Positions 1 to 5,864 are shown, numbered from the stretch's first letter. The stretch is DNA of 12,364 nucleotides from Nitrososphaerales archaeon (GCA_030039515.1 JASHVT010000107.1:1-12364), one strand, 5' to 3'. Notes: a model not told the origin generated them from the letters alone. Numbers and translations: made by a program.

Positions 1-345
1 TGAGGAGTCGGGGCTGTAACCGGCCATCTCCGAAAAGAACGAGATGTTTTCCTGGACCGTTAGCCTTGGGAAACCGCAGACGCTCTGGCCCATCCATCCG
101 ACCTTGCGCCTCAGTTCAGCGGAGTTCCCTTTGTCTGAGGGGTCGAGCCCTCCCACAGTCATGCGGCCTGAGTCGGGAAGCAGGTCCCCTTTGAGAAGGG
201 AGAACAGCGTCGTCTTTCCCGCGCCACGAGCCCCAAGCACCGCCACCAACTCGCCCCGGGAGGCTTCGAAGGTGACGCCGTCGACCGCCTTCTTCCCATC
301 ATAGGACTTCACGACGCCTCTCGCGCTCAGTGTGGGGTCAGGCAA
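1..345 (-). CDS. ABC transporter ATP-binding protein, N-terminal part (truncated by left window edge)
   Basis: The reverse strand encodes the first ~115 residues of an ABC ATPase, which would power transport by a membrane permease not seen here. A Walker A motif is clear (GARGAGKTT). About 55 residues later is the Q-loop region (GWMGQSVCGFPRLTVQENI). The signature motif, Walker B and H-loop lie beyond the left edge. The residues usually written PN in the Walker A loop (GPNGAGKTT) are AR here, but the essential G-x-G-K-T is intact. The frame is open upstream to an ATG at 369, but I prefer the TTG at 345: the TATA-like ATATATTA at 368-375 overlaps that ATG and sits 26 bases before the TTG, giving a leaderless start. 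A GGAGG at 355-359 is spaced rather far (12 bases) from the TTG. The gene is divergent from the CBS gene. Substrate is unknown; drug or multicopper-type exporters are common for this subfamily, but that is a guess. Confidence 0.85.
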   Translation of the reverse strand, partial: MPDPTLSARGVVKSYDGKKAVDGVTFEASRGELVAVLGARGAGKTTLFSLLKGDLLPDSGRMTVGGLDPSDKGNSAELRRKVGWMGQSVCGFPRLTVQENISFFSEMAGYSPDSS

Positions 346-363
346 TGGGCTGATGGACCTCCA

Positions 364-378
364 AATCATATATTAGGG
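364..378. promoter_or_regulatory. Shared bidirectional TATA box between ABC ATPase and CBS genes
   Basis: The AT-rich, near-palindromic core CATATATTA (367-375) is the only TATA-like element in the 52-base gap. Its centre (371) is 27 bases from the ATG at 398 on the plus strand and 26 bases from the TTG at 345 on the minus strand. Both distances match the archaeal TATA-to-transcription-start spacing, so one TBP site could serve both leaderless genes. This is inferred from spacing; the BRE elements are not strong on either side. Confidence 0.55.
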
Positions 379-397
379 TACAAGCGAAGTTCGACAC

Positions 398-862
398 ATG
401 GCCGTCGAGGAGGGAGGCGTCGCGGGCCTCATGCAGAGGGCCGTGTTGGCGGTCGACCTGAACACGAACGCGAGCGACTGCGCTGCGGCGATGTCGAAGA
501 GGGGAGTGAGCTGCTGCGTGGTGACGGAGGCAGGCTCGGCTGTGGGGATCGTGACCGAACGCGACCTGGTGTCAAAGGTGCTCGCGGACTCCCTGGACCC
601 GAAGAAGGTGCTGGTACGTGACATCATGTCCACTCCGCTGATAACGCTCGGCCCCGATGCCAGCGTCACAGAGGCGGCTGGCATGATGACGGAATACAAG
701 GTCAGGCGGCTGGTGGTGGTCGACTCTTCGGGGTCGTTGCTTGGGATACTTACCGCGGGCGACCTGGCGAGGAACCTCGCACAGAAGCATGACTACAAGG
801 AACCGACGTACAACGCGCTCGCGAGAGCCAGGGAAGGCTTCGAGGGCGGGCCCTATCAGTAG
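398..862 (+). CDS. Twin CBS-domain protein
   Basis: A 154-residue soluble protein made almost only of two tandem CBS domains, a Bateman module. CBS1 spans about residues 10-65, ending in VGIVTERDLV. CBS2 spans about 72-128, ending in LGILTAGDLA; DIMSTPLITL at its start is the typical DxM(t/s)xP opening. Such modules bind adenosyl ligands (AMP, ATP, SAM) and sense energy state. Stand-alone versions are abundant in archaea and their partners are mostly unknown. The ATG at 398 is chosen because a TATA element is centred 27 bases upstream. The stop (TAG 860-862) is directly followed by the stop of the convergent Hsp20 gene at 863-865, leaving no spacer. The family call is secure, the ligand and role are not. 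Confidence 0.93.
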   Translation: MAVEEGGVAGLMQRAVLAVDLNTNASDCAAAMSKRGVSCCVVTEAGSAVGIVTERDLVSKVLADSLDPKKVLVRDIMSTPLITLGPDASVTEAAGMMTEYKVRRLVVVDSSGSLLGILTAGDLARNLAQKHDYKEPTYNALARAREGFEGGPYQ

Positions 863-1462
863 CTAGTCTACTCGCAGCTTCACGCCGCCGGATCCGGGCG
901 ACTTCAGAGGTATGGTCACCTCGAGGATGCCGTTGTTGTACTTCGACTTTGCCCCCTTCGGGTCCACGACTCCTGGCAGCTGCAGTTCCTTGAAGTATCG
1001 TCTGTCCTCCCTGTCGACGGATATGGTCAGCGAGGTCTCCCCTACGGTGACGTCGATGTCCTCCTTGTTGACCCCAGGCATCTCTGCTATCACCCTGACC
1101 TCCTTGTCGGAGTTGACCACGTCGACCAAAGGCTCACGCGCGTCCTGGACGGCGTTCCACGGCGCGCCGCGCTCCTTCTTCACGTTGCCGAACTCTCTGA
1201 CTACGGGCTTGCCGTCCGGACCGATTGTCACGGAGTAGCCGTAGACGAAGGGGCCTATCTCCTTCTTTGTGGAGCCGTCGGGAGTCTTCGACTCCCGGAT
1301 CAGGCTCTTCGGGACGTTCTTCTCGAGGTCGCCGAACTGCTCCGATGCGAACCTCTCCATCTCCCTCATCATCTCTTCGATGTCAGGGAATCCCCAAGGG
1401 TCGAAGGGGTTTCCTTCGCGCCGTCTCGTCGGCCAGTCGTCTCTCTCATCATCGTCTTCCAA
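863..1462 (-). CDS. Hsp20/alpha-crystallin family small heat-shock protein
   Basis: An ATP-independent holdase chaperone that binds unfolding proteins in the cytosol. From the TTG at 1462 the product is 199 residues. An acidic/arginine-rich N-terminus (EDDDERDDW) is followed by an IEEMMREMERF helix at about 25-35 and a GPFVYGYSVTIGPDGKP segment typical of archaeal Hsp20 proteins. The alpha-crystallin domain covers about 109-188 (EVRVIAEMPGV, EDIDVTV, then YNNGILEVTIPL). The tail GVKLRVD lacks a clear I-x-I motif, although LRV could be a variant. The frame stays open to 1732, but that extension lies antisense to htpX and is not protein-like, so it is excluded. No ATG fits near the expected N-terminus, and TTG 1462 is the best choice. 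The gene is divergent from htpX, suggesting shared stress control. Confidence 0.9.
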   Translation of the reverse strand: MEDDDERDDWPTRRREGNPFDPWGFPDIEEMMREMERFASEQFGDLEKNVPKSLIRESKTPDGSTKKEIGPFVYGYSVTIGPDGKPVVREFGNVKKERGAPWNAVQDAREPLVDVVNSDKEVRVIAEMPGVNKEDIDVTVGETSLTISVDREDRRYFKELQLPGVVDPKGAKSKYNNGILEVTIPLKSPGSGGVKLRVD

Positions 1463-1577
1463 TTCTTTCTCTGGGAGGCGAGGGCGACGGGTGGATTTGT
1501 TTCTTTCGGTGCAGGACTGGGGAGAGATTCGGGAAAAAACTTTTACGGACGCGAAAAGACGAGCTTTATGGCATACG
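1463..1577. promoter_or_regulatory. Divergent promoter region of hsp20 and htpX
   Basis: A 115-base region between the two divergent stress genes. For htpX, CTTTTAC at 1540-1546, preceded by a purine run (GGGAAAAAA) that could act as BRE, lies 35 bases before the ATG at 1578, implying a leader of about 8-9 bases. For hsp20, the reverse strand has an ACAAATC element around 1494-1500, about 35 bases before the TTG at 1462. I see no strong palindrome to name as a heat-shock operator. Confidence 0.4.
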
Positions 1578-2480
1578 ATGTCTTCTTCGGTATATGCGAA
1601 GATGGCGGTCCTGTTCTTCGTCCTCACAGGGCTGCTTCTCGCCATCGGGTATGTGGTGGGATGGTACTTCTTCGGAGACCCGATACCCATCATGGGGCTC
1701 TGTCTGGTGCTCGCGGCGGCGTTCAACTTCATCTCTTACTACTTTAGCGACTCGCTTGTGCTGAGGATGAGCAGGGCTAAGCTCATCCAAGAGAGCGACA
1801 ATCCGAACCTCTTCAAAGTTGTGAGGAGCATCGCACAGAAGGCCAACATCCCCATGCCAAGGGTCGGGATCGTCAATTCGCCTCAGCCTAACGCCTTCGC
1901 CACGGGGAGAGGCCCTGACAAGGCGGTGGTGTGCGCCACTTCCAGCATCCTCCAGGCGCTGACGCCCAGCGAGCTCGAGGCGGTCATAGGGCACGAGATA
2001 GGCCACGTGGTCCACCGCGACGTTCTCATCTCGAGCGTCGCTGCTACGATGGCCGGAGCGATCGCCTACATCGGCAACATAGCTCTCTTCTCGATGTTCT
2101 TCGGTGGCAGCGGCAGAAAGGGAAGCGGGTCGCCGCTTCCGCTTCTGGCGGCAGTCATACTGGTCCCTCTCGGAGCCACGTTCGTCAGGCTAGGGATTGG
2201 AAGGAACGACGAATACAACGCGGACGAGTACGGCGCGAGGCTGACCAGGAACCCGGCTGGCCTGATAAGCGCCCTCCAGAAGATATCGACCAGCGCCAAG
2301 ACCCGGCAGTTCGCGAGGAACGGGTCGAACGCGCCTTCGCCGGCGACCTCTTCGCTGTGGATAGTGAACCCGTTCAAGGGAAGCTCGATGATGGAGCTCT
2401 TCTCTACCCACCCGTCGCTCCCCCACAGGGTGGAGAGACTGAAGAAGATCGCCCACGAGATGAACGTGTACGTGCCTTAG
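1578..2480 (+). CDS. htpX: HtpX-family membrane zinc metalloprotease
   Basis: A 300-residue M48-family membrane endopeptidase that degrades misfolded membrane proteins; the active site faces the cytosol. Two N-terminal membrane helices (about 9-30 and 37-57) precede the zinc motif HEIGH at residues 139-143. Two further hydrophobic stretches lie near 151-175 and 185-203, split by a short Gly/Ser-rich loop. The third zinc ligand is the Glu of EYNAD (about 212). The C-terminus carries the HPSLPHRVERL motif typical of the family. The upstream extension of this frame (from 1269) is the antisense of hsp20 and is rejected. ATG 1578 gives MSSSVYAKMAVLFF, and ATG 1602 is a possible alternative. The stop at 2478-2480 overlaps the stop of the convergent downstream gene by four bases. 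It pairs functionally with the divergent Hsp20. Confidence 0.95.
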   Translation: MSSSVYAKMAVLFFVLTGLLLAIGYVVGWYFFGDPIPIMGLCLVLAAAFNFISYYFSDSLVLRMSRAKLIQESDNPNLFKVVRSIAQKANIPMPRVGIVNSPQPNAFATGRGPDKAVVCATSSILQALTPSELEAVIGHEIGHVVHRDVLISSVAATMAGAIAYIGNIALFSMFFGGSGRKGSGSPLPLLAAVILVPLGATFVRLGIGRNDEYNADEYGARLTRNPAGLISALQKISTSAKTRQFARNGSNAPSPATSSLWIVNPFKGSSMMELFSTHPSLPHRVERLKKIAHEMNVYVP

Positions 2481-2965
2481 CTGGAGACCAGCTTCATTAT
2501 AGCGAAGAGAAGCCCTACCTCCAGAAGCTCCTCCGTTTCTGAGCGCCGCGGTTCGGCCTGCTTCTCAGCCTGCGGGGGCTGCTGGGGCCCGGGCGAGGCG
2601 GCGAGTGACATGCTCGGGAACATCGTCGTCGGGAAGAGCGAGGAACTATACGAGAAAGAGGATGGCTGACCTTGAGAGCCGAGAGGTTGCATCATGCTAG
2701 GACTGTAGGCAGTGGGAACCGGAGTCATTGCAGGGTTCACGGCTGGGGCCGCCTGCTGCGCTTGGGAGATGGGCGGGACCTGGCGCCTGAGCACGGTAGA
2801 AGTCTGCTGCGAGGTCCCGGTAGGAAGCTTCGGCGTCTTCGGCTTCGGTGTCGTCGCGAGAGCAGGGATCAGCAGCGCTACTCCGATTATCGATATCGGG
2901 TAGTAGCCGACCACCAAGCCGGTGAAGATGACGAGGATCGAGAACACGAGGAGGCCGCGGTTCAT
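2477..2965 (-). CDS. Small membrane protein with proline/glutamine/serine-rich linker (function unknown)
   Basis: A 162-residue protein I do not recognise at family level. Two closely spaced N-terminal hydrophobic helices (about 3-22 and 24-39) form a hairpin anchor. A long low-complexity linker (about 40-140) follows, rich in Pro, Gln, Ser, Thr and Ala, with scattered lysines at its start (TPKPKTPKLP). The C-terminal end turns acidic then hydrophobic (EELLEVGLLFAIMKLVSS), resembling a short amphipathic docking helix. The layout suggests a membrane-tethered flexible arm presenting a C-terminal peptide. ATG 2965 is supported by a TATA-like TAATAAG (2991-2997 on the plus strand) centred 29 bases upstream. 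The 3' end overlaps htpX by four bases. No function can be assigned. Confidence 0.75.
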   Translation of the reverse strand: MNRGLLVFSILVIFTGLVVGYYPISIIGVALLIPALATTPKPKTPKLPTGTSQQTSTVLRRQVPPISQAQQAAPAVNPAMTPVPTAYSPSMMQPLGSQGQPSSFSYSSSLFPTTMFPSMSLAASPGPQQPPQAEKQAEPRRSETEELLEVGLLFAIMKLVSS

Positions 2966-2990
2966 TTGCTTCGGACGTGGGCAGGCGTCG

Positions 2991-2997
2991 TAATAAG
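2991..2997 (-). promoter_or_regulatory. TATA-like element of the proline-rich membrane protein gene
   Basis: The reverse strand reads CTTATTA, centred 29 bases before the ATG at 2965. This fits a leaderless or nearly leaderless transcript. Confidence 0.4.
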
Positions 2998-3021
2998 CCT
3001 TGGATGTGGAACTGGCGCCGG

Positions 3022-3207
3022 TCAGCTCTGGGTGGTCACTCTGTGTGCAGGGTTGCGCGCGATGTGGGCGCAGTACTCATATTCGCTGGTGATGATGTCG
3101 CCGTCGTCTCGGCACATCCACTGCCTTTGGACTGGGAGCGCACGAATCGCGTAGGCCCCGTACCTCGGCGCACCCGCGCCTCCGATTCTCACCCGTCTCT
3201 TGGCCAT
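3022..3207 (-). CDS. Hypothetical 61-residue basic protein
   Basis: A short open frame starting with MAKRRVRIGGAGAPRYGAYA and ending in NPAHRVTTQS. It is Arg-rich at the N-terminus. It has a Cys (MCRDDGD) and a later CAHIARNPAH segment, so Cys31, Cys46, His48 and His55 could form a metal site, but the spacing fits no zinc-finger family I can name. Support for it being real: G/C-rich third codon positions, a TATA-like AATATC (3234-3239, reverse strand) 29 bases before the ATG at 3207, and a position filling an otherwise empty gap between two genes on the same strand. The frame is open farther upstream to 3288, but the ATG at 3207 has the better promoter spacing. Unrecognised; could still be a chance ORF. 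Confidence 0.5.
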   Translation of the reverse strand: MAKRRVRIGGAGAPRYGAYAIRALPVQRQWMCRDDGDIITSEYEYCAHIARNPAHRVTTQS

Positions 3208-3233
3208 CGACGACCATCTTGGCCGACTCTTGC

Positions 3234-3239
3234 GATATT
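3234..3239 (-). promoter_or_regulatory. TATA-like element of the 61-residue protein gene
   Basis: The reverse strand reads GGAATATCGC, with AATATC centred about 29 bases before the ATG at 3207. Weak on its own, but the spacing matches the neighbouring genes. Confidence 0.3.
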
Positions 3240-3295
3240 CCAGCATGCCAATAGTGGATGACAACAATGTCAAGGGCGAGCCAACCATGCTTCCA

Positions 3296-4501
3296 CTACG
3301 GTGCGTTGCCGCCGGTCTCCCTGCTGTAGACCTTGCCCGCTTTGAGAACGAGGACTACGTTCTCGGGAGCGAGCGCCTCGATGCTGCTCAGAGGGTCCCC
3401 CCTCACGACCACGGCGTCCGCCCTGAACCCTTCTCTCAGGAGGCCCGCGTTCTCCAGACCTAAGCAGTCTGCCGCTCTTGAGGTTGCGGCTGTCAGCGCC
3501 TCCCTGTTCCCCAGGAACCTGGCCTCTGCCACTATCTCCTCGTAGTTACGGCCGTGGGGCCTCCCTGCATCTCCTACGATGTCAGATCCCATGACGACCT
3601 TCACCCCGCACTCTCTCGCTATCGAAAGGTCCTCGGAGAGGTGCCGCTTCACCATCTCGTTCTCCCTGTTCCTGTACGCAGGGTTCGCATACGTCACCAT
3701 CGTCGGCACGTAGAATATCCCCTTCCTGGCGATGTCCTTTGCGATGGCGGCGGTAAGCCCGAGCCCGTGCTCAATCGAGTCGACTCCGCACTCCGTGACC
3801 GTCGCCAGGGGCCCGCTCCCGTAGGCGTGGGCGGCGACCTTCAGTCCCGCCATGTGCGACTCGTCGACTATCGCACGGACCTCCTCCGCGGTGAAGTTGG
3901 GCTTCACCCGCCCGCCGCGCGAGAACGCGCCCGAAGCGTAGAGCTTCACCACCCTCCCGCCATCCCTTGCGACCTTCCTGACGGCCTTCCTGCACTCCCA
4001 CGGTCCGTCGCAGAAGTAGGTGTAGGACGCGAGCTCCTGCGCCAATTCCAGCGGGAAGGCCGGGGGATCGTCGTCGCCTCCCGTCTGCGCGAGCGCCCTA
4101 GAACATGAGACGACCTCGGGTCCATCGATCGCCCCTTCCGCCACGGCCTGGGCGAGATGCACGCCCCCTTTGGTTCCGAGTTCCCTGACTGCCGTGAACC
4201 CCGCGTGCAGCAGTCTCCTCAGGTCGCCAGCGCCGCGCAGGGCCGCCAAGGTCTCGGGGACCATCGCCCACTCGTTCACTCCCTTCCCTTTCGAAGAGTA
4301 GAAGTGGACATGGGCGTCGATCAATCCAGGAAGTATCGTGGCGCCCTCCAGGACTCGGACCTTGACGCCCCTGGGCAGGTCTACAGACCCCCTCTCGCCG
4401 AACCCGAGAATCATGCCGGTGCCTGTGTCTATCTTGAGCACCGCGCTTCGATGCAGGCTCTTTCCATCGAAGCACCTTCCCTCGAAGGCGACAACTGACA
4501 C
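3296..4501 (-). CDS. Metal-dependent amidohydrolase (COG1228-type, imidazolonepropionase/prolidase-like)
   Basis: A 401-residue amidohydrolase-superfamily TIM-barrel enzyme. Visible metal ligands: His64 and His66 in the HxH motif (LIDAHVHF), Lys186 as the likely carboxylated bridging lysine (VVKLYASG), His225 (KVAAHAYG), His245 (DSIEHGLG) and Asp317 (VMGSDIVGD). The N- and C-terminal segments form the flanking beta sandwich, ending in ADAVVVRGDPL and a VLKAGKVY strand. The carboxylated lysine implies a binuclear centre as in Xaa-Pro dipeptidase-like members, unlike the mononuclear HutI elsewhere in this window. Substrate unknown: a dipeptide, a lactam or a cyclic imide are all possible. The start is GTG 4501 (MSVVAFEG), with an AAATT element about 32 bases upstream. 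The gene follows the toroid gene by 85 bases on the same strand, with its own promoter-like site, so co-transcription is uncertain. Confidence 0.88.
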   Translation of the reverse strand: MSVVAFEGRCFDGKSLHRSAVLKIDTGTGMILGFGERGSVDLPRGVKVRVLEGATILPGLIDAHVHFYSSKGKGVNEWAMVPETLAALRGAGDLRRLLHAGFTAVRELGTKGGVHLAQAVAEGAIDGPEVVSCSRALAQTGGDDDPPAFPLELAQELASYTYFCDGPWECRKAVRKVARDGGRVVKLYASGAFSRGGRVKPNFTAEEVRAIVDESHMAGLKVAAHAYGSGPLATVTECGVDSIEHGLGLTAAIAKDIARKGIFYVPTMVTYANPAYRNRENEMVKRHLSEDLSIARECGVKVVMGSDIVGDAGRPHGRNYEEIVAEARFLGNREALTAATSRAADCLGLENAGLLREGFRADAVVVRGDPLSSIEALAPENVVLVLKAGKVYSRETGGNAP

Positions 4502-4528
4502 CGTTATCGTAGCACCTCAGGCTCGTGC

Positions 4529-4537
4529 CAATTTGTA
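4529..4537 (-). promoter_or_regulatory. TATA-like element of the amidohydrolase gene
   Basis: The reverse strand reads TACAAATTG, centred about 32 bases before the GTG at 4501, in the 85-base gap after the upstream toroid gene. A GAGGTG sits 11 bases before the GTG, a possible but distant ribosome-binding site. Confidence 0.3.
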
Positions 4538-4586
4538 GTTGTCTGTGGGTCGCCGCTCCGCGTCCGGCCAGCTGTGTCGGGCGGGG

Positions 4587-5546
4587 TTACGAAGGCATCT
4601 TCTCGCCGAGACGCTTCAGGACTCGAAGCGCCCGGAAGGTGATCATCTTGCTCGGCGCTCCCGGCGCCTCCAGGGAGGAGGGCGTCAGCCTGTCCTTGTA
4701 CTTTTGCCACCAGCTAGGTAGCTTGCCGGCATTGAGATAGTCGGGGTGGACCGCCTCCATCTGCCAGCGTCCATCCTTCAGCCTCTTCCCCCTGAGGGCT
4801 TTGACCGCTTCGGCCGCTCTGGGGTCATCGCCTCGCCCCAGGGCCGTCACGAACTCCAAGCCGACGAGCAGGTCGTAGTAGTAATGGTAGGGGAAGTGCA
4901 GTCGGTACCACGGGTCGTACTCGGCACCCTGATGGAGCAGGCGACGTTCTAGGTAGAACTCGAGCCCGCGGTCGACCGCCTCCTTCATGCCTCTCGCCCA
5001 CATCTGACGGGGGTAGACCGCAAAAGCGCTCATCCCTTCCCAGCCGTCAATGACGCCGTTCCTCCCCCAGCAGTGCCAGCCGCCGTTCGGCTTCTGGTTC
5101 CTCACGAGCCAGCCGAAGGCGCGCCTGACCTTTGGGTCATCCTCGTAGCCGAGCTTCACCAGCGCCCTCGCGGTGTTGCCTACGAGGCAAAGCTCGCTCT
5201 TCCTGGACCCTGGGGAGTCGAATCCTCCGTCCCTCCTCGCATAGGTGTCTCTCCACAGCTCCGCTGACTTCGCAACCCAAGGGACTTCCTTGGTCACGCC
5301 GAGGTCGGAGAGCATGAGGACCATCCAGTTCGTTGAGAGGTACTTCGGCCTGTACAGATCGTCGCGGCCCTCCCAGTACCCTCCTGGCTTGCGTCGCCGG
5401 AGTATCTCCTCGACCCACCCTCGGGACGGGATCGCCTCGAACGCTTCGCGAAGGTCGCCCCTGCTGACGTCCTGCAGGTCACGCATAGCAAGATATCGGA
5501 CGGCCGGCTGGTCAGCCTCGGTGAGCCAGTCGATTACACTCTTCAA
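4587..5546 (-). CDS. Prenyltransferase/squalene-cyclase-like alpha/alpha-toroid protein, function unknown
   Basis: A 319-residue soluble protein of repeated helical hairpins. It shows repeat turns of the terpenoid-cyclase/prenyltransferase toroid type: RRKPGGYWEG (about 51-60), ARRDGGFDSPG (about 103-113), RNQKPNGGWHCWG (about 149-161) and KDGRWQMEA (about 257-265). Aromatic-rich segments line what would be the cavity (HFPYHYYYDL, about 207-216). I see neither the DxDD motif of squalene-hopene cyclases nor an obvious catalytic acid set, so cyclase activity is unlikely. Proteins of this kind are usually left as hypothetical or toroid-domain proteins. The start is TTG 5546 (MKSVIDWLTEADQP): an in-frame TAG lies just upstream, no earlier ATG fits, and a TTTAAA box sits about 34 bases upstream. 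The next gene on the strand is the amidohydrolase, 85 bases on. Confidence 0.78.
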   Translation of the reverse strand: MKSVIDWLTEADQPAVRYLAMRDLQDVSRGDLREAFEAIPSRGWVEEILRRRKPGGYWEGRDDLYRPKYLSTNWMVLMLSDLGVTKEVPWVAKSAELWRDTYARRDGGFDSPGSRKSELCLVGNTARALVKLGYEDDPKVRRAFGWLVRNQKPNGGWHCWGRNGVIDGWEGMSAFAVYPRQMWARGMKEAVDRGLEFYLERRLLHQGAEYDPWYRLHFPYHYYYDLLVGLEFVTALGRGDDPRAAEAVKALRGKRLKDGRWQMEAVHPDYLNAGKLPSWWQKYKDRLTPSSLEAPGAPSKMITFRALRVLKRLGEKMPS

Positions 5547-5576
5547 TTCGTACTAGCCGCCGTCATGAATTCATCG

Positions 5577-5584
5577 CTTTAAAG
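5577..5584 (-). promoter_or_regulatory. TATA-like element of the toroid-protein gene
   Basis: The self-complementary CTTTAAAG is centred about 34 bases before the TTG at 5546, implying a leader of about 8 bases. Confidence 0.4.
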
Positions 5585-5608
5585 TCCTGGGCCTGCAAGG
5601 AAGCCTAG

Positions 5609-5624
5609 GCGACCAGGAGGTCGC
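5609..5624 (-). terminator. Short hairpin downstream of the tRNA, possible terminator
   Basis: GCGACC and GGTCGC form a perfect 6-bp stem around the loop AGGA (plus-strand reading). It lies about 22 bases beyond the 3' end of the minus-strand tRNA and before the promoter of the next minus-strand gene. On the minus strand the pyrimidine run CTTCTTTC precedes it, directly after the tRNA, and could itself act as the archaeal T-rich terminator. Role unproven. Confidence 0.25.
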
Positions 5625-5645
5625 TCGCACCATGGCCGAAAGAAG

Positions 5646-5753
5646 TGGGCCGGGGGAGAGTTGAACTCCCGACCTTCGCCGTCTCCTGCTATCGGTGTGT
5701 CAGAGCCTGACGGGACTAAGCCTGACGTCCTAACCATGCTAGACGACCGGCCC
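5646..5753 (-). tRNA. tRNA gene with about 33 extra internal bases (intron-containing; isotype unresolved, perhaps Val)
   Basis: The minus strand shows a perfect 7-bp acceptor stem (GGGCCGG/CCGGCCC, discriminator A, no encoded CCA). It has a D arm with stem GTCT/GGAC around AGCATGGTTA, and a perfect T arm GGGAG-TTCAACT-CTCCC. The total is 108 bases, about 33 more than a class I tRNA. The excess lies in the 56 bases (5671-5726) that hold the anticodon arm and variable loop. GGGCC at the 5' end, T8-C9, the TCGTCTAG...GGTTAGGAC D arm and AGGTC before the T stem resemble archaeal tRNA-Val. A GAC-type loop CTGACAC is present but not flanked by a stem. The only stem in the right register is TCAGG (5721-5725) with TCTGA (5700-5704). 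I could not draw a single canonical bulge-helix-bulge intron. Two introns, a non-canonical intron or a defective gene all remain possible. Confidence 0.78.
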
Positions 5754-5763
5754 GCTAAGGCAA

Positions 5764-5775
5764 GGCGCCGGCGCC
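5764..5775. repeat. 12-bp perfect palindrome upstream of the tRNA
   Basis: GGCGCCGGCGCC reads the same on both strands and lies between the tRNA TATA-like box (5780-5785) and the tRNA 5' end (5753). The 10-mer AAGGCGCCGG that begins here also occurs at 9660-9669 in the hutU/hutI divergent promoter. In GC-rich DNA this may be chance. Confidence 0.35.
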
Positions 5776-5779
5776 TACG

Positions 5780-5785
5780 ATTTAT
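5780..5785 (-). promoter_or_regulatory. TATA-like element of the tRNA gene
   Basis: The reverse strand reads GCATAAATCG, with ATAAAT centred about 29 bases before the tRNA 5' end. That would start transcription a few bases ahead of the mature end. Confidence 0.45.
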
Positions 5786-5856
5786 GCTTAAGCCGCTCCG
5801 CGACGAGCTTCCAGAGCACGAGCCGGCTCTCGGATAATGGTTCGCCCGGTCGTTCC

Positions 5857-5864
5857 CTTAAATC
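5857..5864 (+). promoter_or_regulatory. TATA-like element of the HMG-CoA reductase gene
   Basis: CTTAAATC is centred about 30 bases before GTG 5891. No comparable element lies 25-35 bases before the earlier in-frame ATG at 5837, so it supports the internal GTG start. Confidence 0.4.

Noticed and set aside
1269..1577. Upstream extension of the htpX frame to ATG 1269
   Set aside because: It lies antisense to hsp20 and is Ser/Arg-rich without domain character. HtpX normally begins a few residues before its first membrane helix, as it does from 1578.
1463..1732. N-terminal extension of the Hsp20 frame (open to 1732, minus)
   Set aside because: It is antisense to the htpX start and membrane helices, its residues do not resemble any Hsp20 N-terminus, and it would erase the divergent promoter.
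1931..2542. 203-residue plus-strand ORF overlapping htpX in another frame
   Set aside because: Arg/Pro/Gln-rich frame-shifted reading of htpX; no independent evidence.
2672..3261. Plus-strand ORFs at 2672-3154, 2712-2903 and 2977-3261
   Set aside because: They lie opposite minus-strand candidates with better promoter spacing, and their composition is typical of shadow frames.
3252..3298. 7-bp inverted repeat TAGTGGA/TCCACTA across the end of the amidohydrolase gene
   Set aside because: The arms are short with a 33-base spacer and one overlaps the stop codon; not distinguishable from chance.
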